Origin: Nitrosomonadales bacterium
GTDB taxonomy: Bacteria; Pseudomonadota; Gammaproteobacteria; Burkholderiales; SG8-41
DNA: 6,110 bases
NCBI GenBank assembly: GCA_009885185.1
Contig: VFLF01000736.1
Span: forward strand, 1-6,110
Direction: 5' to 3'
A model generated the notes under the pieces. The model did no database searches. It had not been told where the DNA came from and saw nothing but the letters and a program-made list of their open reading frames with translations. Shown here in pieces: positions 1-5,284 of the stretch (its first letter is position 1; the number at the start of each line of letters is the position of its first letter). A program made the position numbers and the translations under genes.

Positions 1-152
1 TCATGCTCGGCTGCGTCCTGCTGCTGCTTGACGAAATCACGCATGAAGTCGCGCAGGAGCTGCGCGCCGGTACGGTCGCGTGATTTTGCGGCCGTGGAAA
101 ACTCGTCTTTCAATCCGGCATCGACTCGAAAGGTAAAGGTTGCTTCGCCCAT
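1..152 (-). CDS. Ribbon-helix-helix antitoxin, RelB/DinJ/ParD-like (partial, N-terminal part)
   Basis: Fifty codons are visible, starting at the ATG complementary to 150-152; the rest lies beyond the left edge. The protein begins MGEATFTFRVDAGLKDEF and continues into SRDRTGAQLLRDFMRDFVKQQQ. A short beta strand (about residues 4-10), then a helix, a turn and a second amphipathic helix (about 27-45) is the layout of ribbon-helix-helix antitoxins that bind operator DNA as dimers and neutralise a RelE/ParE-type toxin. An AAGG ribosome site (complement of 161-164) sits 8 bases before the ATG and supports this start. By family habit the toxin gene would follow directly, outside the window to the left; that is inference. 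The promoter region holds two palindromes that could be its operators. It might instead be a solitary CopG-like regulator. Confidence 0.78.
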   Translation of the reverse strand, partial: MGEATFTFRVDAGLKDEFSTAAKSRDRTGAQLLRDFMRDFVKQQQDAAEH

Positions 153-162
153 AGTGTTGACC

Positions 163-203
163 TTATGTGTTACATAATTAGTGCATTGTAGCACAAATTG
201 TGC
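163..203 (-). promoter_or_regulatory. Promoter/operator region of the leftward antitoxin gene, with two palindromes
   Basis: Two perfect inverted repeats lie just upstream of the antitoxin start. TTATGT-gtt-ACATAA spans 163-177 and GCACAA-a-TTGTGC spans 191-203. Between them, read on the minus strand, is TACAAT (complement of 185-190), a good -10 hexamer; I see no clear -35 at the right spacing. Palindromes on both sides of a -10 box are what an autoregulating ribbon-helix-helix antitoxin would use. The palindromes are seen; their operator role is inferred. Confidence 0.5.
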
Positions 204-288
204 CCAATTGGCGGCAATGTTCAAGCATTCAAGAGGGGGATGCTCCTCCCGTACATCAAGATGCGTGAGCGCGGCTGCACTCAACACC

Positions 289-462
289 ATAGATCGATGA
301 CTGCCCGCGAGCGTAGGCATCACCGCCGGCGCCTCCGCCCCCGAAGTGCTGGTGCAGGCGGTGATGGACAAACTCAAGGCGCTGGGCGCGGACAGCGTGC
401 GCGATCTAGATGGGATTGAAGAGCGGGTTACGTTTCCGCTGCCGAAGGGGTTGGCCGGATAG
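289..462 (+). pseudogene. ispH: Degraded 3' fragment of ispH (4-hydroxy-3-methylbut-2-enyl diphosphate reductase), copy 1
   Basis: Read from 304, the frame gives [16 protein letters not shown], then [12 protein letters not shown] and a C-terminus of [13 protein letters not shown] before the TAG at 460-462. This is the conserved C-terminal end of IspH (LytB), the iron-sulfur enzyme that makes IPP and DMAPP in the MEP isoprenoid pathway; TAGASAPE is a hallmark of the family. Only about 52 codons remain of a protein of about 310 residues, so the cluster-binding and catalytic parts are missing. Upstream the frame reads I-D-R, then TGA at 298-300, where the family usually has a tryptophan (TGG), so the similarity probably extends back to about 289 behind a nonsense change. 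There is no start codon or ribosome site. It is a remnant, and a working ispH must lie elsewhere. Confidence 0.85.
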
Positions 463-509
463 TTGTTGGCGCGCGGTTCACATTGGTCAGGCGCCCCTTG
501 ATATCTCAA

Positions 510-548
510 TTGACACTACTACTTGACGTAAATTCGTTTTTAAACGAA
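510..548 (+). promoter_or_regulatory. Likely promoter/operator of the toxin-antitoxin operon
   Basis: A perfect -35-like TTGACA lies at 510-515 and a second TTGACG at 523-528. Neither has a good -10 at 16-18 bases; the best spaced candidates are ttcgtt (533-538) and gaaaat (546-551). An inverted repeat TTCGTTT-tt-AAACGAA (533-548) ends 8 bases before the toxin ATG and is well placed as the operator for the HTH antidote or the toxin-antidote complex. The sequences are seen; their function is inferred from how such operons autoregulate. Confidence 0.4.
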
Positions 549-556
549 AATTTGCG

Positions 557-889
557 ATGTATGAAATCCGCCATTACCTAACGAGCGACGAGAAGGACGT
601 TTATCTCAATTGGTTGAGAAAGCAACGTGACGCGACAGCAAGGATTGCAATAGACCGGCGCATTAATAGAGTAGAGCAAGGTAATTTTGGCGACCACAAG
701 TTTTGCCGTGATGGTGTGTGGGAGTTGCGTATCGATGTTGGCGCCGGCTATCGGGTTTACTACGCGATTTCGGGAAAAGAAATTGTGTTGTTGCTGTGTG
801 GTGGTGACAAGCGAACGCAAGATGCGGACATTGTCCGTGCTTGCGAATACTGGCAAGACTGGCAAAGGAGAACCGGCGATGAAAGATAG
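557..889 (+). CDS. RelE/HigB-type toxin of a type II toxin-antitoxin system (addiction module killer protein family)
   Basis: This 110-residue protein has the usual length and signature of the compact RelE/ParE-superfamily killer proteins paired with an HTH antidote. Visible motifs are GVWELRID (residues 53-60), GYRVYY (64-69) and GGDKRTQDADI (82-92), which form the basic, beta-rich core around the expected active site. Members with known activity cleave or block mRNA at the ribosome; that this one does so is inferred. The start is the ATG at 557, with no recognisable Shine-Dalgarno sequence ahead of it, so translation may be weak or leaderless. The stop lies inside the antidote gene, an 11-base overlap that implies coupled translation. 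The frame is intact, with no sign of decay, although the operon sits between two ispH remnants. Confidence 0.9.
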   Translation: MYEIRHYLTSDEKDVYLNWLRKQRDATARIAIDRRINRVEQGNFGDHKFCRDGVWELRIDVGAGYRVYYAISGKEIVLLLCGGDKRTQDADIVRACEYWQDWQRRTGDER

Positions 890-1190
890 AATGCACGATG
901 AAGCAATGGCCGAGCTATACCGGGAAGACCCCGCATACGCGCTCCAATTGCTGAACAGCATTTTTGAAGATGGCGATCAAAGCGAGCTTTTGATTGCACT
1001 TCGCCAAATGGCAAAAGCCTTTGGCGGCGTGCAAGCTGTCGCCGAACAAGCGCACCTGAATCCAACGCAGCTATACCGCACCCTGTCCCCAAAGGGAAAC
1101 CCTGCTCTAAGCAGCTTTTCAGCAATTCTCAAGGCCATGGGCATGCGTCTTTCAGTGCAGGCTTTGCACAGCCCAACGTCTCACGACTGA
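879..1190 (+). CDS. HTH antidote (HigA-like antitoxin) of the type II toxin-antitoxin system
   Basis: This 103-residue protein starts at the ATG at 879, chosen because AAAGGAG (864-870) lies 8 bases ahead; upstream in-frame starts would only extend it antisensibly through the toxin gene. Residues 1-35 are acidic and helical (MKDRMHDEAMAELYREDP). Residues 48-72 (GGVQAVAEQAHLNPTQLYRTL) form a helix-turn-helix, followed by the SPKGNPALSSFSAILKAMGM segment typical of the 'putative addiction module antidote' family. It should bind and neutralise the toxin encoded just upstream and repress their shared promoter, perhaps at the 533-548 inverted repeat; both are inferred from the family. The toxin-first gene order matches HigBA-type systems. 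The stop at 1188-1190 is only 11 bases before the second ispH fragment, so the right-hand junction of the inserted piece lies in that gap. Confidence 0.9.
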   Translation: MKDRMHDEAMAELYREDPAYALQLLNSIFEDGDQSELLIALRQMAKAFGGVQAVAEQAHLNPTQLYRTLSPKGNPALSSFSAILKAMGMRLSVQALHSPTSHD

Positions 1191-1201
1191 AAGCACACGA
1201 A

Positions 1202-1321
1202 CCTGAAGTGCTGGTGCAGGCCGTGATCGACAAACTCAAAGCGCTGGGCGCGGATAGCGTGAGCGACGTCGAAGGGATCGAGGAGCGGGTTACTTTTCCG
1301 CTGCCGAAGGCACTGGTGTAG
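1202..1321 (+). pseudogene. ispH: 3' fragment of ispH, copy 2
   Basis: The frame from 1202 reads [18 protein letters not shown], then [21 protein letters not shown] and a TAG at 1319-1321. This is the last 39 residues of IspH. It matches copy 1 (340-462) at 95 of 108 aligned bases by hand count, mostly with third-position differences, so the copies diverged under selection or came from different strains; they are not a fresh duplication. Homology starts abruptly at the proline of the TAGASAPE motif; the preceding bases belong to the antidote gene's end and encode no IspH. The last 32 bases overlap the 3' end of the convergent tonB-like gene. It has no start and cannot be functional. Confidence 0.85.
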
Positions 1322-1997
1322 GCGTTCCGGGCTTTACCTGATACCGGTCCAATGCGGGATTCGGATCGAAGACGACTTCGATGGTTTTTTGACTCTTGAC
1401 TGGCCGCCCGTAACGGGTCGCCGGATAAAAATACAGCTTGCTGACCGTTGCCAGTGCCTCATTTTCAAATATTCCCTTTGGCGCCGCGTCAAGCAATTCG
1501 ACCCGATCCAGCTTGCCCTCTTCGCTGATAAACAGTTTCAGTCTCACCACACCGGCTATGCGCCGCATATAGGCGGACGCAGGGTACGACAGCGGTACGT
1601 CGTTGGCTGGTTCGGCCCGTACCTCCACTTCGTCTACGCTCAGATAACGGTCAAACGGCACGGGAAGATCCACAGCCTGGTTTGGCGTGGCTGGCGGACG
1701 TTCAATGGGGTTGACGGGATTAGGCGCCTGCGGCAGCAGGTTCTCGGCGGCTATGTCAGGTATTGCTTGAACCTGCGATAGCGGACGGGTAAGCGGATCC
1801 GCGACAGTTGGCGGAATATGCTGAAGATCAACAACCAGTGGGCGGTGCGGTTCCTTCTCGGGTGCACCGCCGACGAAGGTGACCAGCGCAACGTGAACAA
1901 ACAACGAAAGGCCAACCCATTGAAATAGCCTCACGTACTGTGAGGTCAGCAGAGCGGATTGCGTTTCCACACGCGGGTAATATCGGGGTAGGGTCAA
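1290..1997 (-). CDS. TonB-family energy transducer protein
   Basis: The 235-residue product has TonB architecture. There is a short cytoplasmic N-terminus, one membrane anchor at about residues 24-43 (LFQWVGLSLFVHVALVTFVG), a proline-rich periplasmic linker (about 45-125, with PPTVADP, PNPVNPIERPPATPN) and a TonB C-terminal domain (about 133-212). The last carries the typical YPASAYMRRIAGVVRLKLFISEEG and the closing YFYPATRYGRPVKSQKTIEVVFDP. Such proteins couple the proton motive force, through ExbBD, to outer-membrane transporters; no exbBD or receptor is in the window, so the partner is unknown. The chosen start is TTG (1995-1997), without a clear ribosome site; GTG at 1968-1970 would also keep the anchor. 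It follows pilY1 on the same strand after about 180 bases. Its last 10 codons run antisense to ispH copy 2, so the C-terminal tail may have been altered by that rearrangement. Confidence 0.88.
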   Translation of the reverse strand: MTLPRYYPRVETQSALLTSQYVRLFQWVGLSLFVHVALVTFVGGAPEKEPHRPLVVDLQHIPPTVADPLTRPLSQVQAIPDIAAENLLPQAPNPVNPIERPPATPNQAVDLPVPFDRYLSVDEVEVRAEPANDVPLSYPASAYMRRIAGVVRLKLFISEEGKLDRVELLDAAPKGIFENEALATVSKLYFYPATRYGRPVKSQKTIEVVFDPNPALDRYQVKPGTPTPVPSAAEK

Positions 1998-2179
1998 TAT
2001 ATGACCGATGCCATTAGCTCGGCACCTGTCTGACAGCGCAACCCGTGGCGCGAACCATCATCCAGCGCAATGCGGTATGAACGGCAGACGAGTCTCTGGC
2101 GCGCCATGTCGACTTCATGCCAGGCGGTTCGGGCACCCGCCCGGCAATCAATCTGGCCGATTGGCTCGCTATATCACGT

Positions 2180-5100
2180 TTAGCGGTTGCCGATATCACG
2201 GTACCAATAGGTCCGGGACCGAACCGCCTCGATGGGAATCGGTGGCCTCGACGCGCACAACGGGCCGCTGCAGGGTTCGGGGGGGACGCCACCGATCAGG
2301 AACGGAAGGGTAATCGTACTACCATCAGCATTGTTTATTTCGACCACGCCGGATACCGGGGACGGGGGCATGCCGCCACCGTCATAAATTACCGTCCTGA
2401 GTGCACCCGTGATGAAGTTGATGCTATAGCCACGCGCCGTTCCGAGGTTCGGCTGGCATACCAGCGGGTCGGGCACTATGGGTGTATTGGTGCCGAAAAA
2501 CGTGTTGCCCCCAATACTGGTCGGAGCGTTCACCCCTTTTTCACCGCGCTCCACGTCCGGACCATACAGCGTGGTGTTGTCGATTTGTTTACGGGGCACC
2601 GCATTCAAGAGCGTAACGAAGAATCCAAAGCCTGACTGATCGTAGGCAGGTCCCGCCGTAAACGGCACGCTCGAGGCCGAAGAAGGCAATGTGGGGCTGG
2701 CATTGAATAACCCGGGGACGACGAGCGTATTGGTTGTGCTGCTTGTGCTGTCCGTAAGCGTCGCGGAGCAGGTCACAACCGTGGCGATTGTCGGGCAGGC
2801 ATCGTTTCCTACATTGAGATCTTTCAGCATATAAAATCGGTTGACAACGTTGACTGCTTGCTGAGTGAGCGTCGGGTGCTCGCGGTCGCCAGTGCTAAAC
2901 ACCACGGCATCAAACGCAGGTGTAGTGATGACATCCGGCGGAAAGAAAATCTTGCGCTTGGTGGCGTCGGTGGCTGCGCCGCCGACCGCTGCGAACTTGC
3001 TGACTCGCCACGTTGATGGTGCAAATCCGGCACCCGCTCCGGCCGCGGGTTGCAAATCGACGCGCCAGACATTTCCGCCGAGATCGGCGGCGTAGATACG
3101 GTCAACGTAGCCCTTGCCGTCAGCCGCGTCACGGTCTACCAGCGTGACATCCGCTGTCATCGGGTACGTCATATCCAGCAACTGGCATGCCGTTGCGCCG
3201 GAAGCGCCGCTGCAAGTGTTGGAGCCTCCGCCGCCGGTGGCTTTCCAGATGAGGTCGCCGGTGAGCGCATCCACGACAAAGAGTGCGCGTCCTCTATTCC
3301 CAGGCGCGGTGGCCGTGGGGGGTTCGTTGTCTTCCGCAGGATCGTAGCCAGCGCCGAAAATCAGCACGGGTTTTGCGTTGGGCGTAGGCGAGGCGCCGTC
3401 GTTGTAGCCCTTCACCAAGGCCACACGCGGCACTGACCAGGTTTGGCCCAATTCGGCAAAACCCGTGTCCGCGTTGGTTTTTTTCCACAGGAATTTCGGG
3501 TTGGCCGGATTGCTCACATCGATGGCATAGATCAGCCGTCCGCCGCGCCGCGCCGTGAGGTAGATCACAACTTGGCCGGTGGTAACGTCTTGATAGACGC
3601 CGACGCTACCATCAAAGAAATAATCCTTCGGCTGGGGTGCGGGCAGGATGGACGTTGGTGTCGACTCCAGCTTGATCACTGGCGAATTGAGATACTGGCG
3701 CTTAAATTTTGAGAAAAACTCAGGCGCAACAAAGCTCCATAGCTCTCCGCCAGCCGTTACCGAGCCTATGGACGCGGTCTGGTTGCCGTTGACGGCACGG
3801 AACGTGCCGTCATTTGCGCCGTAAAACACCACGACACCGGTGCTGCCGCCATAGTTGACCACTGTAGGGCGGGAGTGCAGCACATCGCCGTGAATCGAGG
3901 GACGAACGGTGATTGTGCCGAGCGCCGGGCTTGCCTCGTCGCCAAAACTGTCGTGACCGCGCACCCAGTCGATCAACGTATCCCGATCCACGCCTAGCGC
4001 ACTTGCCTGCATTCCGGCAGTGTTTTCAGTGCAGGCCGGACTGGTGGTGATGGCGTAGGTAAACGAGACAGCGGAAGGCACTGTCAAGATGGTTTGACTG
4101 CCGGTGTAGAGGGACTCATCTGTCCCGATAGTGCCGGCGATGTTGACGACTTGCCCGACAACAAAGCCATGGGCGGCGGTGGTAGTAGCAGTGACTGTTG
4201 TTACAGGAGTGGGTGTGCCGCCTGTGCAGGTGGTTGCTACACGCGTCAGGCCAGCGGTGGCAATGGTCGCAGATGCTGCGGGCGTGCCTGCCGATGCGGT
4301 AGTATCAGCTGTGTTAGTTGGTGCTGTAGCTATATTAAAACAGAAGCTGAGGGGGCTGCCCTTTAGCGCGCTGCCGCCAGTACATTTGCTGCCAAGATTC
4401 GTTATTACATAGCTTCCGTTGTAGCTTGGAGTGCCTGAAGTGCCGGTAATAGTTACCGTGTCTCCCACTGCGTAATTATTGATTGCAGTAGTAGTCACGG
4501 TGACGTTCGCGTTAAAGGGGGCTGTCCCAGCGGGTGTGCCCCTAACTATGTTATTGATGACCAAATTAGCCTTGGCCGGCACAGTGGCATTGCCGGCGGT
4601 TTGGGGTGTAGTCGGCCTAATATTTCCAGCGGGAATGGTGAAGTCAAAGTTATTCGCGTTGACCAGGGTGATCGAATAAGTGCCGTTGTAACCAGCATTC
4701 GTAGCGCCACTGATAGAGACGGATTGCCCATTGCCATAACCGTGCGCGACAGCAAAATTAGCTCTCGCCGTAGTAGCGCCCGTGCGTATGATTGATGCGA
4801 TGTTTTGGCTACCCGCCGATATCGATGCGGTATAGGAGCCCGTTGTGGCGACCGGCGGAACCACTGTGACGGGGTAGGTGAACGTCGTCGAAGTCGGCGG
4901 CCCACCTACTGTCTTGATCCCATTGAACTGCGAATATATTGAGCCGGTTACGGTCACTGTGCTGCCATTTGCCGGGACGGGACTCATGGCAGAGGTCAGT
5001 GTCACAGTCGCGGTGGTATTGTTGCGGGTAATGCTGGTGACCGGGGTGGCGGGTATTCCGGCACTCAATAGCGCCGCGGTAATGCCGTCATTCGTCTTTG

Positions 5101-5284
5101 CGAACGGTGTGGCCGAAAGGCTGCTGTTGGCGACGCAGCTGGTAGTGCCTGATGTGCAAGTGTATATGCGCCGCGGGTTGGTGGAAGTTCCTGCAGCGGT
5201 TGCATAGTTATTTGTTAAGTTCTCTAAACGTATACGCTGAGAGACGCCACCTTTTTCGACAACTTCGCCATCCGGCGCGTCGAA
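2180..5284 (-). CDS. pilY1: PilY1-like type IV pilus tip/assembly protein: central and C-terminal part, downstream of a frameshift
   Basis: This frame holds the larger part of a PilY1 protein, the secreted tip-associated adhesin and assembly factor of type IV pili (PilC in Neisseria). It enters at about 5284 with FDAPDGEVVEKGGVSQRIR, a conserved PilY1 stretch that has no start codon and must continue the frame encoded at 5285-6110. After NPRRIYTCTSGTTSC comes an unusual block of beta-rich repeats (about 4001-5053). The family core resumes at DRDTLIDWVRGHDSFGDE and the beta-propeller (about 2849-3913), with HGDVLHSRPTVVNYG, FYGANDGTFRAVN, GSVGVYQDV, FGAGYDPAEDN and DRIYAADLGGNVWRVDL. The last includes an acidic calcium-loop-like segment at 3101-3136. 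The TAA stop is at 2180-2182. Cysteine pairs (CSGASGATAC, CPTIATVVTC, CSGPLC) suit disulfides in an exported protein. The first possible start in this frame is TTG at 5068, which would cut into conserved sequence, so I do not believe it is a gene start. Confidence 0.9.
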   Translation of the reverse strand, partial: FDAPDGEVVEKGGVSQRIRLENLTNNYATAAGTSTNPRRIYTCTSGTTSCVANSSLSATPFAKTNDGITAALLSAGIPATPVTSITRNNTTATVTLTSAMSPVPANGSTVTVTGSIYSQFNGIKTVGGPPTSTTFTYPVTVVPPVATTGSYTASISAGSQNIASIIRTGATTARANFAVAHGYGNGQSVSISGATNAGYNGTYSITLVNANNFDFTIPAGNIRPTTPQTAGNATVPAKANLVINNIVRGTPAGTAPFNANVTVTTTAINNYAVGDTVTITGTSGTPSYNGSYVITNLGSKCTGGSALKGSPLSFCFNIATAPTNTADTTASAGTPAASATIATAGLTRVATTCTGGTPTPVTTVTATTTAAHGFVVGQVVNIAGTIGTDESLYTGSQTILTVPSAVSFTYAITTSPACTENTAGMQASALGVDRDTLIDWVRGHDSFGDEASPALGTITVRPSIHGDVLHSRPTVVNYGGSTGVVVFYGANDGTFRAVNGNQTASIGSVTAGGELWSFVAPEFFSKFKRQYLNSPVIKLESTPTSILPAPQPKDYFFDGSVGVYQDVTTGQVVIYLTARRGGRLIYAIDVSNPANPKFLWKKTNADTGFAELGQTWSVPRVALVKGYNDGASPTPNAKPVLIFGAGYDPAEDNEPPTATAPGNRGRALFVVDALTGDLIWKATGGGGSNTCSGASGATACQLLDMTYPMTADVTLVDRDAADGKGYVDRIYAADLGGNVWRVDLQPAAGAGAGFAPSTWRVSKFAAVGGAATDATKRKIFFPPDVITTPAFDAVVFSTGDREHPTLTQQAVNVVNRFYMLKDLNVGNDACPTIATVVTCSATLTDSTSSTTNTLVVPGLFNASPTLPSSASSVPFTAGPAYDQSGFGFFVTLLNAVPRKQIDNTTLYGPDVERGEKGVNAPTSIGGNTFFGTNTPIVPDPLVCQPNLGTARGYSINFITGALRTVIYDGGGMPPSPVSGVVEINNADGSTITLPFLIGGVPPEPCSGPLCASRPPIPIEAVRSRTYWYRDIGNR
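4001..5053 (-). repeat. Four tandem beta-rich protein repeats inserted in PilY1
   Basis: Between the conserved flanks TNDGITAALLSAG and LGVDRDTLIDWVRG, where family members as I recall them have only a short link, there are about 350 residues of Thr/Ser/Val/Ala/Gly-rich sequence. They divide into four diverged units at about 4862-5038, 4625-4804, 4328-4570 and 4043-4273. Each follows the same plan: T-x-T-V-T strand, 'A-x-x-H-G-[FY]-x-x-G-x-x-V-x-I-x-G', a 'Y-N-G-[ST]-Y-x-I-T' or similar turn, then a 'F-T-Y/F-x-I' strand. Clearest are VAHGYGNGQSVSISGATNAG with GYNGTYSIT, and AAHGFVVGQVVNIAGT. This resembles the HGF/YNG-type repeats of bacterial surface and phage tail proteins; that naming is inference. 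The units differ much at DNA level and look richer in A+T than the propeller region. Confidence 0.7.

Noticed and set aside
198..419. Plus-strand open frame of 73 codons over ispH copy 1
   Set aside because: It reads the ispH remnant in the wrong frame, is very arginine-rich and has a TTG start without a ribosome site.
687..878. Upstream extension of the antidote gene
   Set aside because: It lies inside the toxin gene in another frame; the ATG at 879 has an ideal ribosome site and gives the family length.
578..1125. Minus-strand open frames opposite the toxin-antitoxin operon
   Set aside because: Low-complexity antisense readings of two well-recognised genes.
2014..2118. 34-codon minus-strand frame between pilY1 and the tonB-like gene
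   Set aside because: No ribosome site, no recognisable sequence and no other support.
2130..2143. Short GC hairpin (CGGGC-accc-GCCCG) after pilY1
   Set aside because: The stem is only five pairs with no following U tract, so a terminator cannot be claimed.
4001..5053. CRISPR array or DNA tandem repeat
   Set aside because: The repetition is at protein level only; units differ in length and DNA sequence and there are no regular spacers.
5068..5068. TTG as a separate gene start for the downstream pilY1 part
   Set aside because: Conserved PilY1 residues continue upstream of it for at least 72 codons, and no ribosome site is evident.
2117..5207. Several plus-strand frames opposite pilY1
   Set aside because: They are shadows of the long, conserved minus-strand PilY1 coding sequence.
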